Part shown: in pieces, positions 45,526 to 54,301 of the stretch
How positions within the stretch are numbered: position 1 is the stretch's first letter
How the letters are laid out: every line of letters begins with the position of its first letter
Assembly (NCBI RefSeq): GCF_014844095.1
Contig: NZ_CP062163.1
Coordinates: forward strand, 2,441,001-2,505,000
Reading direction: 5' to 3'
Origin: Brevibacillus sp. JNUCC-41
GTDB lineage: Bacteria > Bacillota > Bacilli > Bacillales > DSM-1321
DNA: 64,000 bases
Made by a program: the position numbers and the translations under genes
The notes under the pieces: generated by a model
What the model saw: the letters and a program-made list of their open reading frames with translations, nothing else
Databases searched by the model: none
What the model was told of the DNA's origin: nothing

Positions 45526-45554
45526 CGGGCATGAAATCCATGAGTAAAAGCCCG
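45526..45554 (+). repeat. Hairpin enclosing a single copy of the CACGAGTAAA-type repeat unit
   Basis: CGGGC and GCCCG arms immediately after the lyase stop codon enclose GAAATCCATGAGTAAAAG, which matches variant units of the arrays at 1-131 and 51689-52122. It could be a weak terminator or a seed copy of the repeat. Confidence 0.5.
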
Positions 45555-45636
45555 AACCTTTTAAAAAGAGTATTTTTTGTTGGCTTGGGTTTGGACGCAA
45601 TACGATGCATTTCACTGCGAAAGCTCATATTTTATG

Positions 45637-45671
45637 ATAAATAGTCATTCTTTATTAGGGTGACTATTTAT
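45637..45671 (+). terminator. Terminator-like inverted repeat after the ROK-ABC-lyase operon
   Basis: ATAAATAGTCA and TGACTATTTAT form a perfect 11-bp stem around a 13-nt loop, followed by TTTTGG. Confidence 0.6.
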
Positions 45672-45772
45672 TTTGGATTTTTTATTGCAACTGAGATATC
45701 CCTAGTGATACTGGATGTATATTATTTCCATTAGGTATGCTATTATTTGTCTAATGAACAATATAAGGCGGA

Positions 45773-45985
45773 ATGTTAATGTCAAATAGATTTCAGTTCG
45801 GTTTTATCCTGGTTTTAATAACCTTCGTAATATCGATTACTTTATGCTTTAACCCTAAATTATTAATACCTAAAGGATATGATTTAGCTATTGATGGTCT
45901 GGTAGTATCCAGAACCTTGATGATTATTTTTTCGTTGCATTTATTAGTTAAAATAGGGGATTTGTTTATAAACAAAAAAGATTAG
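45773..45985 (+). CDS. Small membrane protein, 70 aa
   Basis: A short protein with two hydrophobic segments, GFILVLITFVISITLCF (about 10-26) and GLVVSRTLMIIFSLHLLV (about 42-59), and a charged end. AAGGCGG precedes ATG 45773; ATG 45779 has better spacing. No recognised family. Nothing in its surroundings suggests a function. Confidence 0.55.
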   Translation: MLMSNRFQFGFILVLITFVISITLCFNPKLLIPKGYDLAIDGLVVSRTLMIIFSLHLLVKIGDLFINKKD

Positions 45986-46080
45986 TAGTTTATTATGGGG
46001 CTTTGTCTTTTGGCTGCTATTAACTTTCTATAATCACTCTTAAGAAAAAGGCATTATGACTTTGGATGCCGATAATAAGG

Positions 46081-46106
46081 AAGGCTCAGTCTTTTGACTG
46101 AGCCTT
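46081..46106. terminator. Strong hairpin between convergent genes
   Basis: GGCTCAGTC, TTTT, GACTGAGCC; it lies 40 bp from the symporter stop. Confidence 0.75.
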
Positions 46107-46145
46107 CAATGTTTATTTATCCAAAAAACCAGTTTCAAATTTGTT

Positions 46146-47624
46146 TCATATGTCGTTAATGGATTTAGGTTCCAACTGAACCGCGTGCTTTCTTAAAGCA
46201 AGACTTACCGAGATCATCACAATGAAATTGACCGCCAAAGCTATGATTCCCACATTCAAATCTTTCGCGGCTTGCGGCAAGGTTGGAAACAGGGTTCCTA
46301 TTGTCGATTGACTGAGTGTAATGCAAATTACGATGGCCAATCCGGTGATGATGCCGGCGATTGCGCCATATTTATTGATGGGATTATTCTTTTTCAGGCT
46401 AAAGAGCAGGGACGGGAATAGCTGTGTAATGAGACTGTATCCCATAAGAATTAATGCTGACATCGTTTCACCGCCGTTTAAGGTGAAGTAGACGGCTATA
46501 AGGGCAATGACTGGAACAAGGAACTTTGCCAATCGTACAACGTGGCGATCGGATACTGCAGGTGCAAATTCCTTATAGACGTTTTTCGCGAGCAGTGTAG
46601 CGACGCTCATCAAAAGCATGGATCCCGGCACCAAGGCGGTCAACAATCCAGCTCCGCCGATTATGCCAATAAACCATGGATCAAAGGTCTCGATCGAAAG
46701 GCGCAGCAATGAGAGGTCTGCATCTGCCCCAACGAGTCCGGGCACTTTCAATATAGCTGTAAACCCAACGAAAAACACGAATAACAGCATGAGCGTATAT
46801 AAAGGGCTGATGATGGCATTTTTTCGAAATACCTTGCCGCTGCGTGCTGAAAAGACAGCGCTGAAAACTTGCGGCCACATATAGAAACCGAATACGAGCA
46901 ATATTACCGTGGAGATAAACCATGCTACGCTAAGTCCCTGGTCAGGGAACTTTAGAAAACCAGGCTTGGCCGCATCAATCGCTTCAAACATCGGCTGAAA
47001 TCCGCCAAAGTAATGAATCGGCAGATAAATCCCCAAAAATCCTATTATGGCGACCATCATGATATCTTTAATGACCGCTGTCCAAACGGAACCGTGTATA
47101 CCGGAGATCATCACATAAATGGTAAGGCTGATCGCCCCCATCCAAACTGCCTCGGACATTGAGATGGCACCATAAGATGCTTCTGAGACAATGATTCCCA
47201 ATCCTTTCAGCTGCACGACGATTACAGGAATCATCGACACCACACCTACAAGTGCAGCCAAAATTCCTAAACTGGGACTCTTATATTTGCTCACAAAGAA
47301 ATCGGATTGGGACATCAGTTTATTTTCTTTGGCATATTTCCATATTTCCGGAAGGAGCCAATAGGATAATACGTAAGACAAAGTAATGTAAATTAGAACA
47401 TATAGAGCGGGTGCGCCCTTGCCATATGCCCAGCCGCTGCCGCCAAGGAAGGAGAAGGTCGTATAGATTTCACCGGCCATCAGCAGAAAGACGAAAATCG
47501 CACCAAAACCACGTCCGCCCACCGTCCATTGTTCCAAGTCCATATCTTTTCCTTTTGAAGAGCGTATCCCTAAAAATATCGATAGAAGTAAAAATGCTAA
47601 AATGATTAAGAGAGCAATATTCAT
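46146..47624 (-). CDS. Sodium:solute symporter (SSS family)
   Basis: A 492-aa symporter with about 13 hydrophobic segments. Features of the SSS family include GGRGFGAIFVFLLMAGEIYTTFSFLGGSG (read as GGRGFGAIFVFLLMAG then GWAYGKGAPALY, about 37-75) and the conserved GAGLLTALVPGSMLLMSVA (about 320). With a DUF3311 partner it most resembles transporters of monocarboxylates or similar organic acids; substrate not determinable. Its start overlaps the DUF3311 stop by 4 bp, so the pair is co-translated. Confidence 0.88.
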   Translation of the reverse strand: MNIALLIILAFLLLSIFLGIRSSKGKDMDLEQWTVGGRGFGAIFVFLLMAGEIYTTFSFLGGSGWAYGKGAPALYVLIYITLSYVLSYWLLPEIWKYAKENKLMSQSDFFVSKYKSPSLGILAALVGVVSMIPVIVVQLKGLGIIVSEASYGAISMSEAVWMGAISLTIYVMISGIHGSVWTAVIKDIMMVAIIGFLGIYLPIHYFGGFQPMFEAIDAAKPGFLKFPDQGLSVAWFISTVILLVFGFYMWPQVFSAVFSARSGKVFRKNAIISPLYTLMLLFVFFVGFTAILKVPGLVGADADLSLLRLSIETFDPWFIGIIGGAGLLTALVPGSMLLMSVATLLAKNVYKEFAPAVSDRHVVRLAKFLVPVIALIAVYFTLNGGETMSALILMGYSLITQLFPSLLFSLKKNNPINKYGAIAGIITGLAIVICITLSQSTIGTLFPTLPQAAKDLNVGIIALAVNFIVMISVSLALRKHAVQLEPKSINDI

Positions 47625-47821
47625 TCCTGGTCACCTTCCCGATTCCTGGGATCCAGTTTATACATGATGCCCAATATGGCAGAGGTAAGGACCACCCACA
47701 TAGCCATCCAGAACATATTGAAAGGCATCCCTAATACGTATGGTTCTATTTTATTAACAAAAGGTAGAAATCCTAGTATGCCTATAAAAGGAACTAGAGT
47801 AAGGATATATATAATCTTCAT
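47621..47821 (-). CDS. DUF3311 small membrane protein, symporter partner
   Basis: A 66-aa protein with two helices: IIYILTLVPFIGILGFLPFV (3-22) and the DUF3311 signature GMPFNMFWMAMWVVLTS (about 33-49). DUF3311 proteins are almost always encoded next to SSS symporters and probably act as accessory subunits (inference). First gene of the two-gene minus-strand operon. Confidence 0.88.
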   Translation of the reverse strand: MKIIYILTLVPFIGILGFLPFVNKIEPYVLGMPFNMFWMAMWVVLTSAILGIMYKLDPRNREGDQE

Positions 47822-48066
47822 TAAACAAACCCCTCCGTTTTAAATAAGTGAAACGTCCATCAATGGGGTTTATTCTTCAAGGCCACTGATGGCTGGGTGA
47901 AGCAATCGGGAAGGAAAATTCATGCAAGACGGATTTCCCTTCTTTTAAAAAGGTCCGATGATATATAATAGCTTACACTATTTTGATATAAAATTTAATG
48001 CAATTAGCTGATATATTTTAGCAAAAACACGCCAATTGCCTATTCTTGATCTGTTTCATGGACGGA

Positions 48067-48101
48067 TAAAGCCTTGAATTCGAATCGAATTCAAGGCTTT
48101 A
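48067..48101 (-). terminator. Terminator of the glycine-type permease
   Basis: TAAAGCCTTGAATTCG and CGAATTCAAGGCTTTA form a perfect 16-bp stem with a 3-nt loop. Confidence 0.82.
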
Positions 48102-48107
48102 TTTCCT

Positions 48108-49451
48108 TTAGTTATATTTTTTCCGATAGTTATAGAGTATCACCAAGAGTATGAACCAGATTGGGGTCAAGAGCAGTGATAGTCGTGTAGCTTCAGCGAA
48201 TAGCATAACAATAAGGATGAATAGGAATAATCCTAAAATGGCGTAATTGACAAAGGGTGTAAAAGGAGCCTTGAAAGTCGATTGAGCTCTTAGATCAGGC
48301 CTTGTTTTCGAATATTTAATATGGGAGATCAAGATGATGCTCCATACCCAAATGAAACAGATGGCACTGATGGTCGTCACCACGGTAAACGCCTGTTCCG
48401 GTATCAGCTTGCTCAATAATGCCCCTATTGATACAACGATGGTGGATGTTAATAAGGCATTGCTTGGAACAGCCTGTTTATTTAATTTTTCCAGTTTAGC
48501 AGGGGCTTCGCCATTCCTGCTTAACGTATAGAGTATCCGGCTTGTTGAAAATAAACCGCTGTTGCATGCAGAAGCAGCGGATGTCAACACGACGAAGTTG
48601 ATGATTCCTGCAGCGACAGGAATGCCGATTAACGCAAAGACCTCTACAAATGGGCTGCTCGAGGCATCAAGTTGTGTCCATGGGTTGACACAGAGAATGA
48701 CGAATAGGGCACCAACATAGAAAAGTAAAATCCGGACAGGGATTTTATTGATGGCAGAGGGAATGTTCTTTCTCGGGTTCGCCGTTTCCGCTGCGGAGAC
48801 CCCGACCAATTCGACACCGACAAATGAGAATACGACCAACTGTAAAGATAATAGGAATCCGGAAATGCCATTGGGGAACAAGCCCCCATGATTCCATAGG
48901 TTCGTTACGGAAACCGTTCCGGTATTGGTATTGAAGCCGATGATCAAAAGAATGATTCCTACGATGATCAAGGTAATGATCGTGATTACTTTAATGATGG
49001 CAAACCAGAATTCCAATTCGCCAAATAACTTAACTGTCAATAGGTTCAATCCTAACAGAATGACTAGGCAAATTAGAGCCGGAATCCATTGAGGGATATC
49101 GAACCAATATTGTATATAGACACCGACAGCTATAATATCGGCCATTGCGGTCATGATCCAACAGAACCAATATGTCCAACCTGTCACGAATCCAGCCCAT
49201 GGACCGACATATTCGGTTGCAAATTCAGTGAATGATACATAACCCGCATTGGATAATAGCAATTCGCCCAGCGCCCTCATTACAAAAAACAAGGCAATCC
49301 CTATTATCAGATAGGAGAATATAATGGAAGGCCCAGCCAATTGTATGGCTTTTCCGGATCCTAAAAATAAACCGGTGCCAATGGTTCCTCCTATTGCAAT
49401 CAGTTGTACATGCCGATTTTTTAAATCTCTTTTTAATTCCTGTTTAGCCAA
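48108..49451 (-). CDS. Amino-acid permease, probable glycine/D-alanine/D-serine type (CycA-like)
   Basis: A 447-aa APC-family transporter with 12 hydrophobic segments. N-terminal signature HVQLIAIGGTIGTGLFLGSG (about 14-33), WTYWFCWIMTAMADIIAVG (about 92) and VGVELVGVSAAETANPRKN (about 212). It is clearly distinct from the two YbxG-like paralogues. A glycine riboswitch with its own terminator and promoter lies upstream on the same strand, which points directly to glycine as a substrate or signal. The CycA group moves glycine, D-alanine and D-serine. Minus-strand, monocistronic. Confidence 0.87.
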   Translation of the reverse strand: MAKQELKRDLKNRHVQLIAIGGTIGTGLFLGSGKAIQLAGPSIIFSYLIIGIALFFVMRALGELLLSNAGYVSFTEFATEYVGPWAGFVTGWTYWFCWIMTAMADIIAVGVYIQYWFDIPQWIPALICLVILLGLNLLTVKLFGELEFWFAIIKVITIITLIIVGIILLIIGFNTNTGTVSVTNLWNHGGLFPNGISGFLLSLQLVVFSFVGVELVGVSAAETANPRKNIPSAINKIPVRILLFYVGALFVILCVNPWTQLDASSSPFVEVFALIGIPVAAGIINFVVLTSAASACNSGLFSTSRILYTLSRNGEAPAKLEKLNKQAVPSNALLTSTIVVSIGALLSKLIPEQAFTVVTTISAICFIWVWSIILISHIKYSKTRPDLRAQSTFKAPFTPFVNYAILGLFLFILIVMLFAEATRLSLLLTPIWFILLVILYNYRKKYN

Positions 49452-49596
49452 TTCTTGCGCCCCCGTTTTTAGTAGTCTTGTTAGTGAATGATTTCAACCT
49501 GCATGGACTTGGAGAGAGGGGCGTGATTTTTTGCCCTGCTTGCCTATTCCATTGGTTTTCAAGAGTGTAGTTTTAAGTCCATCACAAATTGGACAA

Positions 49597-49628
49597 TAAA
49601 AAAAGAGATTGGATAATACCAATCTCTT
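49597..49628 (-). terminator. Riboswitch expression-platform terminator
   Basis: On the minus strand, AAGAGATTGG, 6-nt loop, CCAATCTCTT, then TTTTTTATT. It lies about 35 nt downstream of the glycine aptamer and 146 bp before the permease. The 5' arm GAGATT is complementary to AATCTC inside the aptamer. Confidence 0.88.
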
Positions 49629-49662
49629 AAAGGGTTCAGAATAACAATTCTATCATTCGTTA

Positions 49663-49728
49663 CTCTTCTGTCCTTTTGCCTGAGATTGTGAATCCTTCGG
49701 CGCTGCATCTTGTACAGTCTCTCCAGAA
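49663..49728 (-). ncRNA. Glycine riboswitch (single aptamer)
   Basis: On the minus strand the RNA contains the glycine-aptamer landmarks in order: TCTGGAGAGAC, GCGCCGAAGG, AATCTCAGGCAAAAGGACAGA. P1 is CTTCTG with CAGAAG and P2 is GAGA with TCTC. Only one full aptamer is present; the segment just upstream (about 49735-49765) holds a GCTAT/ATAGC hairpin that could be the ghost aptamer of singlet riboswitches. It controls the permease at 48108-49451. Confidence 0.9.
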
Positions 49729-49853
49729 GCTGCTCCTGCTATAGTGTCATCCATAGCATTCATCGCTTGCTTGTATGCGGTTGTGAAGAAATGTCTTTCA
49801 GTGTTAATCTTCCACTGTTGGATCATTCATTATGCTTATAAAATAATATTGGA

Positions 49854-49882
49854 ATTCTATCATCTATTTTTCAGAAGGTCAA
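49854..49882 (-). promoter_or_regulatory. SigA promoter of the riboswitch-permease unit
   Basis: Minus strand TTGACC, 17-bp spacer, TAGAAT. It lies about 65 bp upstream of the ghost-aptamer hairpin, a good fit to the leader. Confidence 0.75.
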
Positions 49883-50085
49883 CAAATTTTTTTGAAATGA
49901 AACAGGCATTATGTGCAGTTTAATGGTGGTCTGTATTAACTTAAGGTTTAAGCAGAAGTGATTGTTTTCTACTCTTTTTGAATTATCACTATTATAAAAT
50001 ACTGAATATCATTTTTTTAAAATGATATTTTTAAATTAAAAAGTCGACAAGATATTATTGGTAACTGTTTTTTTCAAAAATACAA

Positions 50086-50114
50086 TTGTACTTTTACAGA
50101 ATATTTACTATTAT
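50086..50114 (+). promoter_or_regulatory. Candidate SigA promoter of the second YbxG-like permease
   Basis: TTGTAC, 17-bp spacer, TATTAT, about 125 bp before the start codon. Moderate match only. Confidence 0.4.
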
Positions 50115-50239
50115 AAGATAAGAAAACATAATAGAAGTGTTATGTAATATTGATTACGATAAAGCATTTCTAATTAAAAGAGAGTGTTCGTGGCAAGGAT
50201 GGAAAAGCATTACCGATATTGCATCTGGGGGAGTTAATC

Positions 50240-51628
50240 ATGTCGAACAAGGAATTAAAGAGAGGGCTGGAATCAAGACATATTCAAATGATAGCTTTAG
50301 GCGGAACCATCGGGGTCGGGTTATTCATGGGTTCTGCTAGCACGATCAAATGGACCGGGCCCTCTGTTATGCTTGCTTATGCAATCGCAGGTATTTTTAT
50401 ATTTTTCATCATGCGTTCCATGGGTGAGATGCTATATTTAGAACCGACTACAGGTTCTTTTGCAACCTTTGCAAGTAGCTATATACATCCCTTGGCAGGT
50501 TATATGACTGCTTGGAGCAATTGGTTTCAATGGGTAATCGTCGGAATGTCCGAAATCATCGCGGTTGGGTTGTATATGAAATATTGGTTCCCGGAGTTAC
50601 CTGCTTGGATACCAGGTGTGGTCGCCATGATCATCTTGGGGGCAGCAAACCTCATTTCCGTTAAATCCTTCGGGGAATTTGAATTTTGGTTTGCGCTAAT
50701 AAAAATCATAACCATTATATTGATGATCATTGCCGGCCTTGGCCTTATCTTCTTTGGAATAGGGAATGGCGGGGATGCAATCGGATTATCGAATCTTTGG
50801 GCAAATGGCGGCTTCTTTACTGGAGGGTGGACAGGATTCTTCTTCGCTCTCTCCCTAGTCGTGGCTTCCTATCAAGGTGTTGAGCTTATCGGCATAACAG
50901 CCGGGGAAGCGAAAAATCCAACGAAGACCGTAACAAAAGCGATCCAAACAATCATATGGCGCATTTTAATTTTCTACATTGGTGCTATATTCGTCATCGT
51001 GACAGTATTCCCTTGGGATCAACTGGATGACCTAGGCAGTCCATTTGTTTCAACTTTTGCCAAAATAGGTATCACTGCTGCGGCAGGAATCATTAATTTC
51101 GTCGTAATCACCGCGGCAATGTCTGGATGCAACAGTGGGATTTTCAGTGCAGGACGTATGCTTTATACACTGGCATTGAATGGCCAGGCTCCGAAAGCCT
51201 TTGCTAAAGTATCTAAAAATGGAGTGCCGGCATATTGCACGATTGCTGTACTTTTGGGATTGGGCATCGGGGTTATCCTGAATTACCTTGCACCGCCGCA
51301 ATTATTCCTTTATGTGTACAGTGCGAGTGTATTGCCCGGGATGATTCCATGGTTTGTCTTACTTATCAGTGAGCTTAAATTCAGAAAGGTGAATGCTGCT
51401 GAAATGGAGAAACATCCGTTCAAAATGCCTTTGGCCCCTTTCAGTAACTATGCGACAATTGCCTTTTTACTGATGGTGCTGGTCGGTATGTGGATCAATC
51501 CTAGCACAAGGATTTCCTTGGTTGTCGGGATCGTTTTCCTAGCCTTGGTCGCAGCAAGCTATTACATGCTGAAAATGGATAAGCGAATACCATTGGATGT
51601 TAAATCCGATGATGAGATTTCGGGATAA
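50240..51628 (+). CDS. Amino-acid permease, APC family (YbxG-like), second copy
   Basis: A 462-aa transporter nearly collinear with the permease at 26544-27941. Long identical blocks include [32 protein letters not shown] and [10 protein letters not shown]. Differences concentrate at the C-terminus and around residues 325-345. Substrate is probably a small neutral amino acid such as threonine or serine. ATG 50240 follows GGGGGAG; the frame extends upstream to a TTG without need. No cre-like site is visible here, so regulation differs from the first copy. A strong terminator follows. Confidence 0.88.
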   Translation: MSNKELKRGLESRHIQMIALGGTIGVGLFMGSASTIKWTGPSVMLAYAIAGIFIFFIMRSMGEMLYLEPTTGSFATFASSYIHPLAGYMTAWSNWFQWVIVGMSEIIAVGLYMKYWFPELPAWIPGVVAMIILGAANLISVKSFGEFEFWFALIKIITIILMIIAGLGLIFFGIGNGGDAIGLSNLWANGGFFTGGWTGFFFALSLVVASYQGVELIGITAGEAKNPTKTVTKAIQTIIWRILIFYIGAIFVIVTVFPWDQLDDLGSPFVSTFAKIGITAAAGIINFVVITAAMSGCNSGIFSAGRMLYTLALNGQAPKAFAKVSKNGVPAYCTIAVLLGLGIGVILNYLAPPQLFLYVYSASVLPGMIPWFVLLISELKFRKVNAAEMEKHPFKMPLAPFSNYATIAFLLMVLVGMWINPSTRISLVVGIVFLALVAASYYMLKMDKRIPLDVKSDDEISG

Positions 51629-51633
51629 GATAA

Positions 51634-51670
51634 CAAAAAGCCCTTCTCTTAATTCGAGAAGGGCTTTTTG
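51634..51670 (+). terminator. Intrinsic terminator of the permease
   Basis: AAAAAGCCCTTCTC and GAGAAGGGCTTTTT, perfect 14-bp stem, 7-nt loop. Confidence 0.93.
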
Positions 51671-51688
51671 TCTTTTGGGATCAATTGT

Positions 51689-52122
51689 GGAATTCACGAG
51701 TAAAACCGTTGAATTCATGAGTAAAGTAGTGGAATTCACGAGTAAAGTAGTGGAATTCACGAGTAAAACCGTTGAATTCACGAGTAAAGCAGCGGAATTC
51801 ACGAGTAAAGCTGGAATTCACGAGTAAAACCGTTGAATTCACGAGTAAAGTAGCGGAATTCACGAGTAAAACCGTTGAATTCACGAGTAAAGCTGGAATT
51901 CACGAGTAAAACCGTTGAATTCACGAGTAAAGTAGCGGAAATCACGAGTAAAACCGTTGAATTCACGAGTAAAGTAGCGGAATTCACGAGTAAAACCGTT
52001 GAATTCACGAGTAAAGTAGCGGAATTCACGAGTAAAACCGTGGAATTCACGAGTAAAGCTGTTGAATTCACGAGTAAAACAGCGAAATTCATGAGTAAAA
52101 CTTCAAAAATAACGAGTAGAGC
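51689..52122. repeat. Array of 21 tandem units, about 21 bp each, core GAATTCACGAGTAAA
   Basis: Twenty-one head-to-tail units of 18-22 bp share GAATTCACGAGTAAA followed by a variable 3-7 nt linker, mainly ACCGTT or GTAGC. In the right half the two linkers alternate, giving a 42-bp higher-order dimer like that of the array at 1-131. Two units end in a shortened GCT linker. The last two units are degenerate (CATGAG, AACGAG). Because the period is a multiple of three and stop-free, open frames cross it on both strands, but these have no ribosome sites and seven-residue repeats; I treat it as non-coding. Confidence 0.95.
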
Positions 52123-52225
52123 TAGTTTGACACCATTACAAGGAAGTGTCAGCAGGGGGAATGTATCTTTCTGCGAGGTTTTTTCATAGGATGTAACATA
52201 TTTACCCGAGGAAGGGGTCATCTTT

Positions 52226-53575
52226 TTGGAAAGAACAAAGCTTACCGGGCGTATCGTTACACCTAATGATGCTGAGTATGAGCATGCCAGGATAAATAAT
52301 AACTTAAGTTTTGCTAAATTCCCAAAGGTTATTGTGTTTTGTCAAAATGCCAATGATGTGTTGAATTCATTGAAGTGGGCCCGGGAAAATCATGCACCTT
52401 TCCGGGTTAGGAGCGGCAGGCACAGTTATGAAAATTTTTCATTAGTGAATGGCGGTCTAGTCATTGATATTAGTGAAATGTACAATATCAAGGTCAATCG
52501 TGAAAAAATGATCGCAAAAATTGAAGCTGGAGCTGATTTAGGGCGAGTATATAATACGTTATGGAACTATGGCACGACGATTCCGGCTGGTACCGAAAGC
52601 AGTGTTGGTGTTGTAGGTCTTACGCTCGGCGGTGGTATAGGTATGTTAACGAGGCGCTTTGGTCTTACTTGTGATAATCTACTTGAAATAGAAATGGTGA
52701 GGGCGTGTGGAAAGAGGGGCGCCAAACTCATTAAAGCAAATAGGAAAATCAATAGTGATTTATTTTGGGCATGCTGCGGGGGAGGAGGGGGGAACTTTGG
52801 CATAGTCACTTCTCTTACTTTCAGGGTACACCCCGTATCAAGGGTATCCATTTTCTCCGTCACATGGGGGTGGGAAGATTTCGAAGAGGTATTTGAAGCC
52901 TGGCAGGATTGGGCCCCTCAAGCTGATGAATGCTTAACTTCAGAAATAGAATTCAAGGCAAAGGAAGCAAACGAAATTATTGCTCAAGGTGAATTTGTTG
53001 GAACGTCAAATAGATTGAAGCTGCTATTAAAGCCTTTGACAAAAACTGGTTCACCAATAAATGTCATGATAAAGGAAGTTCCATACATTGAAGCCGTAAG
53101 ATTCTTTGATTATCCAGCTGGAAACCAACCGGCGTATCGAAAGAGGTCAGGATCTTTCATTGAAAAAGCTTTTCCACAGCAAGCAATCATGACCATGAAA
53201 CATTTTTTAGAAAATGCTCCAAATGAAAATGCAGCCATTTGGCACCAATCCCTGGGAGGAGTGGAGGGCCTTAAAGATCCAAAGGATACGGCTTTTTATT
53301 ATCGCGATGCCATCATCGCCCAGGAGTATCAGGCTACATGGGCCAATCCAGAAGAAGAACGGCTAAACATTCGTTGGATCAAGGACCTGAAGCATGCCTT
53401 GTCGCCATTTACTATCGGTGACTACGTGAATTGGCCGGATACTCTAATCAAAGATTGGCCAACTGCGTATTATGGAGGAAATTTCGAACGGCTTAGGGAA
53501 GTGAAAACGAGGTATGATCCATACAATGCGTTTAAGTTCCCTCAAAGCATACCGCCATTAAAGAAGTGGGTTTGA
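52226..53575 (+). CDS. FAD-binding oxidoreductase with BBE domain (CotQ/YvdP-like)
   Basis: A 449-aa flavoprotein of the berberine-bridge-enzyme-like family. The FAD-binding (PCMH) domain spans about 30-205: RVRSGRHSYENFSL with the His that is covalently flavinylated in relatives, GVVGLTLGGGIGMLTRRFGLTCDN (read as VVGLTLGGGIGML, about 128) and CGGGGGNFGIVTSL (about 182). The C-terminal BBE motif region includes RYDPYNAFKFPQSI. B. subtilis homologues YvdP (CotQ, spore coat) and YgaK have the same size. TTG 52226 follows GAGGAAGGGG. It may act in the spore coat (inference). Confidence 0.87.
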   Translation: MERTKLTGRIVTPNDAEYEHARINNNLSFAKFPKVIVFCQNANDVLNSLKWARENHAPFRVRSGRHSYENFSLVNGGLVIDISEMYNIKVNREKMIAKIEAGADLGRVYNTLWNYGTTIPAGTESSVGVVGLTLGGGIGMLTRRFGLTCDNLLEIEMVRACGKRGAKLIKANRKINSDLFWACCGGGGGNFGIVTSLTFRVHPVSRVSIFSVTWGWEDFEEVFEAWQDWAPQADECLTSEIEFKAKEANEIIAQGEFVGTSNRLKLLLKPLTKTGSPINVMIKEVPYIEAVRFFDYPAGNQPAYRKRSGSFIEKAFPQQAIMTMKHFLENAPNENAAIWHQSLGGVEGLKDPKDTAFYYRDAIIAQEYQATWANPEEERLNIRWIKDLKHALSPFTIGDYVNWPDTLIKDWPTAYYGGNFERLREVKTRYDPYNAFKFPQSIPPLKKWV

Positions 53576-53611
53576 AAAAGCTTGGATTCACCATAAATAT
53601 TCGTTATATAA

Positions 53612-53652
53612 AGGCCTATTCCTAAATTTGGATATAGGCCTCTTTCTTCTTG
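53612..53652 (+). terminator. Intrinsic terminator
   Basis: AGGCCTAT and ATAGGCCT arms, 14-nt loop, then CTTTCTTCTT. Confidence 0.75.
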
Positions 53653-53685
53653 TTTTGAATTAATTAATCGAGATAATACTCAAAA

Positions 53686-53898
53686 TCATTCCGCTTGCTG
53701 AGCTTGTACTGTATTGTAAACCTGATTTACGGAAGATTGGGCTTGGGCGATTTCTTGAGCAGCTTGTTTAATGGCTTCTTGTGCCAAAGTTGGATCAGAG
53801 GAAGATTTTTCAATTGCTTGTGAAAGTAAGGTTTGCGTAAGGGTAACGTTTGCTTTTGCTTGATTTAATTGATTGATATCAATTTGTTGCTGAGGCAT
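53686..53898 (-). CDS. Small Gln/Ala-rich helical protein, 70 aa
   Basis: A 70-aa protein rich in Q, A and S with no hydrophobic segment. It is probably one or two long helices: NQLNQAKANVTLTQTLLSQA (about 10-29) and LAQEAIKQAAQEIAQAQSSV (about 38-57). GGAGAG precedes the ATG. The composition is typical of small sporulation-associated or coat-like proteins in Bacillus, but I recognise no family. Confidence 0.65.
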   Translation of the reverse strand: MPQQQIDINQLNQAKANVTLTQTLLSQAIEKSSSDPTLAQEAIKQAAQEIAQAQSSVNQVYNTVQAQQAE

Positions 53899-54217
53899 GT
53901 AGTTTCTCTCCTTATGTCATTATTGGGATTACTCCATTAGGATGACCGTTCTTTTCTATTTTATAAGGAGAAAAAAATATAACCTAGACAGGATGGACAG
54001 CTTGGAAAAGTTCTGAAACGGCCAAAAAAGTATTCGTTTTATTTACTTAGAATCCTGAAATTTTCATTTGCATAATTACTATTACGTTCCTTGAATATCA
54101 TAATGTATGAAAACGTAAAAAATATATCGTGATTTTTTGGTTGTTAAGTTAATTAAATTATACTTTACTTATTGGTTTTATCAGATTAAAATCGGAGAAA
54201 GAATTATTATAAGTGAT

Positions 54218-54272
54218 GAGCTGATTGGACAACCGAAAGCTCCTGAACGTGATAAGCGAACAGGAGCTTTTT
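54218..54272 (+). promoter_or_regulatory. Leader with competing hairpins upstream of the LysR gene
   Basis: AAAGCTCCTG (54236) and CAGGAGCTTTTT (54261) form a terminator 30 nt before the LysR start. An upstream GAGCT (54218) can pair with AGCTC (54238-54242), which would break the terminator. The arrangement looks like an attenuator; I could not match it to a named riboswitch or T-box. Confidence 0.6.
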
Positions 54273-54301
54273 GCGTTCACTTGGAAAAAGGAGTTGGCAA
54301 G

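Noticed and set aside
51689..52122. CRISPR array
   Set aside because: No unique spacers of constant length and no cas genes; units are directly adjacent with 3-7 nt linkers.
51597..52221. Open frames on both strands through the tandem array, encoding 7-residue repeats (EFTSKTV / VNSTVLL types)
   Set aside because: They arise because the repeat period is a multiple of three without stops; no ribosome sites, and several frames are open at once.
54218..54272. T-box, S-box or other named riboswitch
   Set aside because: No T-box consensus, no SAM-I core and no other recognised aptamer sequence.
54137..54301. Longer LysR start
   Set aside because: That region forms the leader terminator, and the family HTH begins at MNIDHIEAF.
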